From DASXMX01 sp036794395 (lineage in GTDB: Bacteria > Planctomycetota > Phycisphaerae > Tepidisphaerales > Tepidisphaeraceae): a stretch of 11,561 bases of DNA. A model generated the notes under the pieces. The model did no database searches. It worked only from the letters and a program-made list of their open reading frames with translations, and had not been told where the DNA came from. The DNA lies in the NCBI GenBank assembly GCA_036794395.1, contig DAIRGS010000232.1, positions 1 to 11,561 of the forward strand, written 5' to 3'. Positions 1-6,939 of the stretch are shown piece by piece (positions within the stretch are counted from its first letter, which is position 1; every line of letters starts with the position of its first letter). The translations under genes were made by a program, and so were the position numbers.

Positions 1-62
1 GAGTTGTGAGTTGTGAGTTGTGAGTTGTGAGTTGTGAGTTGTGAGTTGTGAGTTGTGAGTTG
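1..62. repeat. Heptamer tandem repeat (GAGTTGT)n
   Basis: Nearly nine perfect copies of the 7-bp unit GAGTTGT run from the first base of the window. The array may continue to the left. It is noncoding and lies beyond the 3' end of the histidine kinase gene. Perfect copies suggest recent slippage expansion. Confidence 0.95.
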
Positions 63-70
63 CGCGGGGG

Positions 71-159
71 TTTGGATTAAGATTGGGATTGAGATTAGGA
101 TTAGGAATGTGAGGAGTAGGATCATGGCCCTGGTCGTAATCTCAATCCTAATCCTAATT
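71..159. repeat. Hexamer-repeat palindrome (TTAGGA / TCCTAA arms)
   Basis: A G-rich arm (71-106) of degenerate GGATTA/GAGATT/GGGATT hexamers is followed about 30 bp later by a complementary C-rich arm (138-159). Positions 94-106 pair perfectly with 146-158, giving a 13-bp stem. It begins 22 bp past the stop of the histidine kinase gene, so it would form a hairpin in that transcript. There is no clear U-tract. A second palindrome built from the same hexamers lies at 8710-8845. Confidence 0.8.
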
Positions 160-181
160 CATCAGAGTCATCGCGATCGAT

Positions 182-2428
182 TTACGACACGACCGGCGTG
201 AGCGCGGGGGTTTGCGGAGTGATGGCGGATTTCAGGGTGGGGATGTCCACGGGTTTGGTGAGGTGGACGTCGAAACCGGCTTCTTTGGCGAGGGCGACGT
301 CTTCGGTTTGGCCGTAGCCGGTCAGGGCGATGAGGGTGGCGGATTGGAGCTCGGGCATCTGGCGGAAGCGGCGGCAGAGGGCGTAGCCGTCCATGTCGGG
401 CAGGCCAATGTCGCAGACAATCACTTCGGGCTCAAAACCCGGGGCGATGTCGAGGGCCTCTGCGGCGTTGAGGGCAATTCTCACATCATGACCGGCGGCG
501 GAAAGAATGAGCTTGAGCATTCGAGCCGCGTCGCCCATGTCTTCAACAATGAGAACCCGCCGGCGCTCCGTCGGTGCGGGGGATGGCGCAGGTGAAGAGG
601 GCACCGGCTCAAAATCGAGGACGGGGAGGGAAATGGTGAAGACTGAACCTTTGGCGGCGCCGTCGCTGTAGGCTTGAACGTATCCGCCGTGGGCTTCGAT
701 GAGGCCTTTGACCAGTGCCAGGCCAAGGCCGAGGCCGCCCTGCGAGCGGTCGAGGGATTGAGGGCCCTGTGCGAAGGGTTCGAAAAGTTGTGGCAGCAGG
801 ACGGGATCGATACCGGCGCCATTATCCGCGACGGAAATATGCACCCCTTCCTGAAGCGTGGCGATGAGGGTGAGGCGAACATGGCCGCCGGCGGGGGTGA
901 ATTTGAGTGCGTTGTGAAGGAGGTTCCCGACGCATTGGGCGAGGCGGGTGGGGTCGGCCTCGACGAAGACGGGGTGGTCGGGGGTTTGGAACGAAAGCGT
1001 GACGGCGGCGTTTTCGAATTCGTGATTGAAGTCCGCGGCGGTCTGGGCGAGAAGTGCACAGACATCGAGTCGCTGGACCTGGAGGACGATCTTGCCGCGG
1101 GCAACGCGGGAGGTATCGAGGAGATCGTCGATCAGGCGGGTCATGTGGATGACCTGGCGTTCGATGGATTCGACGACGCCGGGAAGCTCGGGGTGATCGT
1201 GAGGGAGGGTGGAGAGGAGATGAGCGCCGTTTCGGATGGGGCCCAATGGGTTTCGCAGCTCGTGGCCGAGCATGGCGAGGAACTGGTCCTTGGTGCGGTT
1301 GGCGCCTTCGGCGTCGGCCCGGGCGGCCTGGGCGCGGGCGAGGCTTTCGCCGCGTTCGGTGTCGCGCTGGGCGAGAAGATCGGCGGCGCGGCGGAGGGCC
1401 TGGGAGAGGCGCTCGACCTCAGTGACATTGGACGGGGGAACATCGGGATAGCCGCCGGCGGCGAGGGTGTCGGCGGCGGCCGCGGCGGCGGAAATCTGGC
1501 TTGAGAGCCGGCGGGCGAAAAGAAAAGCGCCGACGACGCTGAAGATAAGCAAAGTACCGCCGGCGGAGATCACGCCGAGCATGGATCGGCGAGCCGGGCC
1601 GTCGATAATCTCGCTGGGTACGACGACCGCGGCGGTCCAGTCACAGATGGGGGCCCGGCTGAAAGCGACGTAGGCGGGGTTGCCTTCGAGTGTGGCGTCG
1701 CGATAGAGCGCGCTCTCTAAGCTGCGAATCCTTTGCAAAAAGCCGGTCGAGGTGGCTTTGCCGACGTATTTTGCGGCGCCGTGGGTGCGGGCGACGATGG
1801 TACCGCGGGAATCGATGATGGTTCGAGTGAGTTCGTCGCCGCCGGAATGAAGGGTGGAAACGATATCGGCCAGGGCGGGTGGCTCGATGGTGACGCTCAG
1901 GACGTATTGAAGCTTGTTATCGAAGATGACGGGGATGCGGACGGGGAACGCCTTCATGGTGCCAGGCCCGCGTTCGACGAGCGATCCGACGACGGGGCTG
2001 CGTGTTTGAACGACGCGATCGAGGCTTTCGCGGTCGTTGACGCTGGGGAGTTGCGTGCCGAGAGGAATGAGCGTGCTGAAGACGGCAGCGCCGTCGGGTT
2101 TGTAAAGAACGATGGATGTCCAGGCCGGCTGGGTTTGACGAACGCGGAGCGCTTCGTCGTAGAACGCTTTGAGGTTGCCGGTTTCGAGGCGCTGGGATTG
2201 GCCGAGGGCTTCGAGGGCGCGGGTGGTGCTGGACATCTCGCGATCGAGGGCCAGGGCCATGTCGTGGGCGGCCTGGACGAAACGGCGCTCGGATGCGGCT
2301 CTTTGATATCCGGCGAGCTGCCAGACGACGATCACGCAGAAGGCGAGGAGCGGGAGCAGGACGCCGACCACCAGCAGTACGAGATGTCGGCGCAGAGCCA
2401 GAGACCGACCTGATCCTACCGGCCACAA
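182..2428 (-). CDS. Cache-domain hybrid histidine kinase with C-terminal receiver
   Basis: This is a membrane-bound two-component sensor kinase. Numbered from the TTG at 2428 (748 aa), it has a transmembrane segment at about 14-39, an extracytoplasmic region of about 240 residues resembling a double Cache sensor, a second membrane segment at about 282-306, and a HAMP-like linker with coiled coil to about 380. The H-box FLAMLGHELRNPLGPI contains the phospho-acceptor His389. The N-box (NLLHNALKF), G1 (DNGAGID), F (LFEPFAQ) and G2 (GGLGLGLALVKG) boxes of the ATPase are all intact. A Pro/Ser-rich linker leads to a receiver domain with Asp673 (CDIGLPDMDG), the T of ALTGYG and Lys725. I prefer the 2428 start because GGAGGA lies 9 nt upstream (2438-2443). 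An in-frame TTG at 2488 adds 20 residues but has no ribosome site. The ligand and the downstream partner are unknown. DoxX-like 2507-3019 lies directly upstream on the same strand. Confidence 0.95.
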   Translation of the reverse strand: MWPVGSGRSLALRRHLVLLVVGVLLPLLAFCVIVVWQLAGYQRAASERRFVQAAHDMALALDREMSSTTRALEALGQSQRLETGNLKAFYDEALRVRQTQPAWTSIVLYKPDGAAVFSTLIPLGTQLPSVNDRESLDRVVQTRSPVVGSLVERGPGTMKAFPVRIPVIFDNKLQYVLSVTIEPPALADIVSTLHSGGDELTRTIIDSRGTIVARTHGAAKYVGKATSTGFLQRIRSLESALYRDATLEGNPAYVAFSRAPICDWTAAVVVPSEIIDGPARRSMLGVISAGGTLLIFSVVGAFLFARRLSSQISAAAAAADTLAAGGYPDVPPSNVTEVERLSQALRRAADLLAQRDTERGESLARAQAARADAEGANRTKDQFLAMLGHELRNPLGPIRNGAHLLSTLPHDHPELPGVVESIERQVIHMTRLIDDLLDTSRVARGKIVLQVQRLDVCALLAQTAADFNHEFENAAVTLSFQTPDHPVFVEADPTRLAQCVGNLLHNALKFTPAGGHVRLTLIATLQEGVHISVADNGAGIDPVLLPQLFEPFAQGPQSLDRSQGGLGLGLALVKGLIEAHGGYVQAYSDGAAKGSVFTISLPVLDFEPVPSSPAPSPAPTERRRVLIVEDMGDAARMLKLILSAAGHDVRIALNAAEALDIAPGFEPEVIVCDIGLPDMDGYALCRRFRQMPELQSATLIALTGYGQTEDVALAKEAGFDVHLTKPVDIPTLKSAITPQTPALTPVVS

Positions 2429-2437
2429 CCTGAGATG

Positions 2438-2443
2438 TCCTCC
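2438..2443 (-). promoter_or_regulatory. Ribosome binding site deciding the kinase start
   Basis: The minus strand reads GGAGGA with 9 nt before a TTG codon at 2428. This supports the shorter kinase start over the TTG at 2488, which has no purine-rich tract in front of it. Confidence 0.55.
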
Positions 2444-2506
2444 GGACACGCATGTAAGAGTATCCGCGCGTTTTGAAGGGTCAATCAATTGTTGCCGGGC
2501 GACTGA

Positions 2507-3019
2507 TTAATCTTTGGAGCCGCGTGCGGTGAAGTGACGCTTGATCAGATGATCCACGGCAAATTTTCCGGGGCCAAAGGCGAGCATGATGAGGGCGAGA
2601 ATGAGCATGGGGAAGGCGCTGTCGTCGATGAATTTGTTGTAGGCCTCGAAGTTGTTGGGGCCATGGAATAGTTGGCGGAAAGTGGCCCGGCTGGCAGTGG
2701 CGTAGGCGACGATGAAGTTGAAGATCAGCGGGACGGAGATGAAGCGGGTGGCGAGGCCGAGGATGAGGAGTGAGCCGCCGATCATTTCGGTTGTGCCGGA
2801 GATGTAGACGTTGAGGGTGGGGAAAGGGATGCCCCAGCCTTTGAAGGCTTCGACGGTTTTTTCGATGTGGGTAAGGTGGCCGTGCCCGGCTTCAAGCAGT
2901 TCCCAGCCCCAGGTGACGCGGAGGATGAGGAGGACGAAGGATTGGAGTTTTATGCCGATGTGGACGAGCAGGCCGTGGGATTGGGTGATAATCGCGATGG
3001 GTTTGGTTTGGGCGGTCAT
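2507..3019 (-). CDS. DoxX family membrane protein
   Basis: A 170-aa integral membrane protein of the DoxX/DoxD-like type. Four hydrophobic segments are visible at about 25-42, 70-88, 92-108 and 134-150. The family-like stretch RVTWGWELLEAGHGHL (34-49) is followed by an amphipathic region and the second helix, with the TEMIGGSLLILGLATR pattern typical of DoxX proteins. Family members are about 130-170 aa, so the length is normal. Their function is mostly unproven; some are linked to quinone or thiosulfate metabolism or to membrane redox stress. The ATG start has GGAG about 5 nt upstream. The gene is followed 78 bp later by the histidine kinase on the same strand, so the two may share a transcript. 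No catalytic residues can be assigned. Confidence 0.9.
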   Translation of the reverse strand: MTAQTKPIAIITQSHGLLVHIGIKLQSFVLLILRVTWGWELLEAGHGHLTHIEKTVEAFKGWGIPFPTLNVYISGTTEMIGGSLLILGLATRFISVPLIFNFIVAYATASRATFRQLFHGPNNFEAYNKFIDDSAFPMLILALIMLAFGPGKFAVDHLIKRHFTARGSKD

Positions 3020-3412
3020 GGGGGCTCCGAAGTTTGTTGATTAAGTGCACCTAGCAGAAGGATGCAGGGTCGCGACCAGGAATTCGTCTCGGCTTGGTGG
3101 AAATCCTTACCTGAGTCGTCCTTTCTTTTTCGTTGAAAGGGCTGACGGGCGGAACAGACGAAATACCGACGTTACTGTGGGCCGAAGGGGAATAGCCCGT
3201 TGCATTGCGTTGCAAATGTTGCATTGGCAGTCATTCACGTGATTGCAGCCGTATCCAAAACGGCCATTTATCTATCGATTTCCCCGATTTCTCAAATGGC
3301 AGATGGAAATGCAACAGGAGCATGAGAAACGCGACAAATCGCAGAACGTGTGTCGTTATTATTTAGTTTCGTTCGACCCTTTGAATTCTTCCTTTCCTTT
3401 CGAACACGATCC
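3020..3412. other. Intergenic region upstream of the DoxX gene
   Basis: This 393-bp stretch has no convincing gene; its open frames have no family features or good starts. It should contain the promoter of the DoxX/kinase pair, but I could not fix a -35/-10 pair. It holds a small CCTTTC/GAAAGG stem (3120-3140) and three spaced GTTGCA words (3199-3223). The right part looks AT-richer than the rest of the window. Confidence 0.6.
3199..3226. promoter_or_regulatory. Three helically spaced GTTGCA repeats
   Basis: GTTGCA occurs at 3199, 3209 and 3218, spaced 10 and 9 bp, about one helical turn. The first and third copies extend to GTTGCATTG. The cluster lies about 180 bp upstream of the DoxX start. 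Such phasing suits a direct-repeat protein binding site, but no regulator gene is adjacent and chance is not excluded. Confidence 0.3.
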
Positions 3413-3934
3413 TTACTCCCGCAGTTGTCCCGTCCTCCCGTATGTCAGCATGCGGCGAAACTGCGGGTTGCCAATTGTGGAGGCAAGGTCCGGGCGAAGG
3501 TGCCATAAGCGATTCCGGGCGGACTTCGCGTCTATTTTTGCGATGAACAGGATCGACACGTCAACGGCAGGAACGCCGTCGATCTTGGTGAACGTCTCGA
3601 TCCCGCCGCAACGGAACTCTTGTCGAGGCACAACCTCTGGCAGATAGTTCGGCGACGAGACGACACACCTGCCGACGGTGGCGCTGCCCTCCATGTCAAA
3701 ATTGACCTGCACGTCGAGAAGGTCGGCATCGTAATTGCCAAGCAACAAGCGCACTTCCCCTTCGCATTCCATCCGTTGCGACTTGGTCCACAGGATGACG
3801 CCGCCAGAGGAGATGAACATCATGGTAACGAAGGGGGCAGGGGCAGTGGCTCGCCCCCGCCAAACGCGATTTGGAAGTGGCAGCCAGTCGCCATTAATGG
3901 TGACCGTCATCGGCGTCAGAGCCTCCAACTGCAT
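3413..3934 (-). CDS. Hypothetical protein, unrecognised
   Basis: A 173-aa protein that I cannot assign to a family. It has no signal peptide or membrane helix. The sequence alternates hydrophobic and polar residues (TVTINGDWLPL, FVTMMFISSGGVILW, DVSILFIAKID), suggesting a mostly beta fold, and ends in a basic, Arg-rich segment. Three starts are possible: TTG at 3949, ATG at 3934, and ATG at 3910, which gives MTVTINGDWLP and has GGAGG 11 nt upstream. I use 3934 as a compromise. The stop is TAA. The next gene upstream on the same strand (DUF2071-like) is more than 100 bp away, so an operon is possible but unproven. Base composition here looks lower in GC than the neighbouring kinase. The steady protein-like composition argues for a real gene, but this is the least certain of the longer genes. 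Confidence 0.6.
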   Translation of the reverse strand: MQLEALTPMTVTINGDWLPLPNRVWRGRATAPAPFVTMMFISSGGVILWTKSQRMECEGEVRLLLGNYDADLLDVQVNFDMEGSATVGRCVVSSPNYLPEVVPRQEFRCGGIETFTKIDGVPAVDVSILFIAKIDAKSARNRLWHLRPDLASTIGNPQFRRMLTYGRTGQLRE

Positions 3935-4067
3935 CTGATCCAAAATCAAATGTATACCATCCTGCCGAGGTCGTCATGGTTCATTGTTTTTTCGTGCTAC
4001 TCTCACGCTTCCGCCGCTGACATCTCCAAACGCCCGCCCGTCACCACGAAGATCGACAGGACGACGC

Positions 4068-4844
4068 TCATCGGGCTTGTGCAGGCTGGGGTTCCAATGA
4101 TTGCTCTGACCTTCGGTCAGTCGAGCCGCAGAGCTGGGGCTGGCTGTGCCATTCATGGCGGATGCCTCGCATCAGCAAGGCGCAATCCAGTTGTGCGGAA
4201 CCAGCGGGGAATCGGTTGGTGTCATCAAAAAAACTGGAATGCAGAGACTGAACTTGCAGCGGAACAACCTGCCACTCGCGGGTCCGTAGTTCCAGCCCGT
4301 CAAATTGGCCTTCATCTCTTGTCGCCGAATAACCGATCGACCCCGCCTCGAAGAAATCCGACGCCTGCTTGAGCGAGGTGAACAAAGAATCGGCTGGTAG
4401 ATCGTCGGCCATGCGAGCGACTACCGCGAGTTGCACCTGCTTGTCATCGCTTTCAACGGACAAATCGATGGAGTGCTGTCGGTCTTTGACGTGGAAGGTC
4501 GCGTGGTGGTGAACGCCGGGAAAGAGTCGTCCGCCCACCCAGACTGTCATTCGCGAACTACTGTCCCGCCGTGGGATGTACACGCCTCGGAACAGCTCGC
4601 CTTCGCGTTCCCATTCCACTGCGATCCGATGTGCGGCATTCTCAGATGCCCATCCGGGCAGGTATGGGAGCCATTTGGGGCGAAGAGCGCTCAGGCGAAT
4701 GAGGCAGATGCCTGCGATTCCCATTCCGTTGACGAGTTGTGGACGGAAGGGCGCGGGAAGCACTCGCTTCAGGACGAGCGGGTCGATGCGGTAGTTGATG
4801 AGGATACGTCGGTCGATGATGCCAGTAATTGCCGGTATTTTCAT
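4068..4844 (-). CDS. DUF2071 / YqjF-like protein
   Basis: A 258-aa soluble protein resembling the DUF2071 (YqjF) family, which adopts an acetoacetate-decarboxylase-like fold of unknown function. Family-like features are the N-terminal INYRIDPLVLKRVLPAPFRP (16-35), the segment NGMGIAGICLIRLSALRP (39-56), a short ENAAHRIAVEW segment (68-78), and RGVYIPRRDSSSR (86-98), which matches the conserved region with an aromatic or acidic core. The C-terminal 30 residues (Gln- and Arg-rich) look unconserved. The start is the ATG at 4844; there is no clear Shine-Dalgarno, and an out-of-frame ATGGCAAAATGA just upstream overlaps it. The gene lies next to the RAYT repeat array at its 5' side, so its promoter may be within or beside those repeats. 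No enzymatic role can be claimed. Confidence 0.85.
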   Translation of the reverse strand: MKIPAITGIIDRRILINYRIDPLVLKRVLPAPFRPQLVNGMGIAGICLIRLSALRPKWLPYLPGWASENAAHRIAVEWEREGELFRGVYIPRRDSSSRMTVWVGGRLFPGVHHHATFHVKDRQHSIDLSVESDDKQVQLAVVARMADDLPADSLFTSLKQASDFFEAGSIGYSATRDEGQFDGLELRTREWQVVPLQVQSLHSSFFDDTNRFPAGSAQLDCALLMRGIRHEWHSQPQLCGSTDRRSEQSLEPQPAQAR

Positions 4845-4910
4845 TTTGCCATTTCGTTCTTGATTCTATCACTTTCTCCCGCGATCGACATTGATGCCAT
4901 CCACAGCGTC

Positions 4911-5010
4911 GAATAATTAAACGAATAATAAAACCGGACAGGAATAATAAAACGGGACAGCTCTGAGGAATAATAAAACGGGACAAATAATAAAACGGGA
5001 CGGCTCTGAA
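4911..5010. repeat. RAYT-flanking repeat array, 3' side (AATAATAAAACGGGAC x4)
   Basis: Four copies of the 16-bp word AATAATAAAAC[CG]GGAC start at 4924, 4943, 4969 and 4986, with spacings of 19, 26 and 17 bp. A weaker copy, GAATAATTAAAC, begins at 4911. Two of the copies continue into GCTCTGA. The array lies just downstream of the transposase stop codon, and its last unit pairs, inverted, with the repeats on the other side of the gene (4994-5013 against 5767-5786, 19 of 20 bases). Confidence 0.9.
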
Positions 5011-5011
5011 T

Positions 5012-5683
5012 TTATTTGGGAGTTTTTCGGGGGCGGCCGCGTTTGAGGGGTTCGCGCCAGGCGAGGTCTTTTTTCAGGGCGTCGAGCCAGTTGTTGGAGC
5101 CGAAGGGGCGGTTTTGGGCGATGGCGGTTTGGAGGGCGGCTTCCTCGGCGGGGGTTTGGGGTTGATCGATCCAGTCGTTCCAGTCGCGGCGGCGGGCGCG
5201 GGCCAGGTCGTTGAGGACGAGTTGTTGATCGGCTGGGAGATGGGATTGGCCCGCACTGGACGAATGCCATTGGCGTGCGCTTTTGACGAGGTTTGCACGG
5301 ACGGGATTTCGCTCGACATACCGGCAGACGGTGGAGAGGTGGGCGTCGTCCTGGATGGCGAAGCTTTTGTAGCGGCCTTGGTAGACGTGGCCGGTGCCGA
5401 CCTGTTGGCGGTGGATGAGCCAGCGGCGGACGTGACGGATGGTAAGGCGGAGCATGAAGCGGGCGAGGTCGCCGTCGTTCCCGGGCCAGAGGATCAGGTG
5501 CCAGTGGGTGGGCATCACGCAGTAAGACAGCACGCGCATGGGCACGGCGTCCTGTGTGAGGCGGAGGCAGCGTTGGAAGGCCTGGTGGTCTTTGGTGGAG
5601 CGAAAGAGCTGGAGTTTACCGACGCCGCGATTGAGGACGTGGTAGATAAGGCCGCCGGGGGCGACGCGGGCGGTGCGTGGCAT
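5012..5683 (-). CDS. REP-associated tyrosine transposase (RAYT, Y1/HUH family)
   Basis: A 223-aa single-strand DNA transposase of the IS200/IS605-like Y1 superfamily, RAYT branch. The start MPRTARVAPGGLIYHVLNRG is typical. The metal-binding HUH motif is His60-Trp-His62 within CVMPTHWHLILW. The conserved GHVYQGRYKSF block is at about 98-108. The likely nucleophile is Tyr122 in CRYVERNPVRANLV. The C-terminus ends in a basic RGRPRK tail resembling an AT-hook. Length and motifs suggest an intact gene. RAYTs act on flanking REP-type repeats and are usually present in single copy with no terminal duplications. That fits here: different short-repeat arrays lie on each side, and the stop codon overlaps the repeat. 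The start is the ATG at 5683; no good Shine-Dalgarno is seen. A perfect 8-bp palindrome lies just upstream. Confidence 0.95.
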   Translation of the reverse strand: MPRTARVAPGGLIYHVLNRGVGKLQLFRSTKDHQAFQRCLRLTQDAVPMRVLSYCVMPTHWHLILWPGNDGDLARFMLRLTIRHVRRWLIHRQQVGTGHVYQGRYKSFAIQDDAHLSTVCRYVERNPVRANLVKSARQWHSSSAGQSHLPADQQLVLNDLARARRRDWNDWIDQPQTPAEEAALQTAIAQNRPFGSNNWLDALKKDLAWREPLKRGRPRKTPK

Positions 5684-5701
5684 TGGGGAAGGTTAGGGGA
5701 G

Positions 5702-5718
5702 TTGCGTCATTGACGCAA
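5702..5718. promoter_or_regulatory. Palindrome TTGCGTCA-T-TGACGCAA upstream of RAYT
   Basis: A perfect inverted repeat with 8-bp arms and a single central base lies 18 bp upstream of the transposase ATG. The size and symmetry suit a dimeric repressor operator; the spacing is also too tight for a stable RNA hairpin. It could be part of the element end. The role is inferred from shape and position only. Confidence 0.4.
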
Positions 5719-5725
5719 GGAAAGT

Positions 5726-5964
5726 CAGAGCTGTCCCGTTATTTGAGTCGTTATTTGAGTCCAAGGAAATTCAGAGCTGTCCCGTTATGTGAGTCCCAGA
5801 GCTGTCCCGTTATGTGAGTCCCAGAGCTGTCCCGTTATGTGAGTCCCATGACCCGTGCAAAATATCACGCCAGACAAAATCGCGCGCCTGGCAAAATCTG
5901 TGCATCACGGTAAACAGTTACGAGTCCCGTTATTTGAGTCCAGAGCTGCCCCGTTATTTGAGTC
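5726..5964. repeat. RAYT-flanking repeat array, 5' side (24-bp units)
   Basis: Full 24-bp units begin CAGAGCTG[TC]CCCGTTAT and end [TG]TGAGTC. They start at 5726, 5772, 5797, 5822 and 5941; the middle three are in tandem with a 25-bp period. Partial units start at 5750 (GTTATTTGAGTC) and 5924. A 78-bp non-repeat insert (5846-5923) splits the array. The two variants, TTTGAGTC and TGTGAGTC, are segregated: the tandem units all carry G, the outer ones T. The final unit runs into the stop codon of the gene at 5963-6604. Confidence 0.9.
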
Positions 5965-6604
5965 AGGTGAATCGCTGCGCGATGCGGTTGAGTGTGGGGG
6001 TGGCGGGTTTTGTGGGGAGAAGTGCGCTAAGCGTAGCGGTGGGGATTCCGCATTCGGGGCAGATACCGCTTTGGTTGGCGGTGAGGTTGTAGAGGCATTT
6101 GGGGCAGAGACCTTTTGCAATGTTGCGTAGACGTCGGCGGTCGACTAGCCACCTGATTGGAAGGAGAGTTGTGAGGAGGGCAAGGACGGGGATTGGGATG
6201 ACGCCCTGGATGCGGCGCATAGAGTAGCCGCCCGAGATGCGATTGGGGGCGATCGACAGGCCGAAGCCGGCTTTGGACCAGGATGTGGTCCGGCCACTGG
6301 GCACCCAGGCGAAGGCGGGCGGATCGGGCTGTGTGTACCAGGTCCAATTGGCGCCGGAATAGGAAGAAGGGGTGATCGGGCTGGAGTTGTCGGTCCAGAT
6401 GATGGCGACTGAGCCGGCTTGAGAACGGAACTCTCTCATGCATCGCCATGAGGAGCCGGTCTGAATGAGATAGGCGTTGCGGGCGATCTGATCGGCGACA
6501 AAATAGCTTCGGAGCCATAACAGGAGTATGGCCAGGAAAATGAGGAACGAGGTGGCTGAGGCGAGAGTCAAGAGGTGATGACGAAGCGGGCGGTGGGGTT
6601 TCAT
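5963..6604 (-). CDS. Membrane protein with C-terminal zinc ribbon (paralogue A)
   Basis: A 213-aa protein of a planctomycete-type family with no assigned function. A hydrophobic segment at about 12-30 anchors the N-terminus, about 100 residues rich in Ser, Trp and aromatics follow, a second helix is at about 135-152, and a basic stretch leads to a zinc ribbon with Cys167, Cys170, Cys182 and Cys185 in CPKC...CPEC. The topology suggests an exported middle domain with the ribbon in the cytoplasm. It is clearly paralogous to 7541-8149: shared LLTLASATS, RSY, AGFGL, SGGYS, IQGVIPI and the ribbon. The ATG at 6604 has no Shine-Dalgarno; TACAAT lies 3 nt upstream. Two bases of its TGA stop come from the last RAYT repeat unit, so the repeat may have reset the C-terminus (about 28 residues after the ribbon). 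Confidence 0.82.
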   Translation of the reverse strand: MKPHRPLRHHLLTLASATSFLIFLAILLLWLRSYFVADQIARNAYLIQTGSSWRCMREFRSQAGSVAIIWTDNSSPITPSSYSGANWTWYTQPDPPAFAWVPSGRTTSWSKAGFGLSIAPNRISGGYSMRRIQGVIPIPVLALLTTLLPIRWLVDRRRLRNIAKGLCPKCLYNLTANQSGICPECGIPTATLSALLPTKPATPTLNRIAQRFT

Positions 6605-6633
6605 GGAATTGTATTGTTATGAGGGGCGGTGAT

Positions 6634-6658
6634 GGCGAGGGCGAGGGCGAGGGCGAGG
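6634..6658. repeat. GGCGAG hexamer run
   Basis: Four tandem GGCGAG units lie 30-54 bp upstream of the ATG of the zinc-ribbon gene at 6604, in its presumed leader. Probably slippage-prone simple sequence. Confidence 0.85.
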
Positions 6659-6879
6659 AGCGATTGCTCAAGCGGCACAACTCGGTGGTGCGCAATTGAA
6701 TTCAATGTTCTCCTGGACGGGAAAGGCAATTGTCTAGCGGGCGTTGAGGGAGGTCAATGAGAGTTGGTTATTGGGAAATATGGGGAGTGATTTAGAGGCT
6801 CTTATTGGAGTGCGAGGGGATGAGTTTCAAGTAACTTTGTCGCGCTTCAGCTAACGCTTCCCGATCGGCGCTCGGAGAA

Positions 6880-6923
6880 GCCGGGGTGGCGCTGCGCGGA
6901 GTACCGCTGCGCTATACCCCGGC
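6880..6923. repeat. GC-rich hairpin (GCCGGGGT ... ACCCCGGC)
   Basis: Eight-bp perfect arms at 6880-6887 and 6916-6923 enclose a 28-bp loop with further GCGC words. It lacks a T-run, so it is unlikely to be a simple terminator. The shape resembles dispersed intergenic hairpins found in planctomycete genomes (from memory, not searched). Confidence 0.5.
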
Positions 6924-6939
6924 GTGGGGGGTTGTTTGG

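Noticed and set aside
674..1504. Plus-strand open frame of 276 aa opposite the histidine kinase
   Set aside because: Gly/Glu-rich antisense shadow in GC-rich sequence. The kinase frame on the other strand has all its catalytic motifs.
1733..2413. Plus-strand open frame of 226 aa opposite the kinase sensor region
   Set aside because: Low-complexity Gly/Asp/Glu composition with no domain. It mirrors the third codon positions of the true gene.
3120..3140. CCTTTC/GAAAGG stem as a terminator
   Set aside because: The stem is only 6 bp and neither strand has a T-run after it.
3243..3647. Plus-strand open frame of 134 aa in the intergenic region and over the 3' part of 3413-3934
   Set aside because: No domain or ribosome site. 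Over half of it is antisense to a more protein-like minus-strand frame.
4911..5010. CRISPR array beside the transposase
   Set aside because: Repeats are 16 bp with irregular spacings of 17-26 bp, so there are almost no spacers. No cas gene is present. They fit RAYT-associated repeats.
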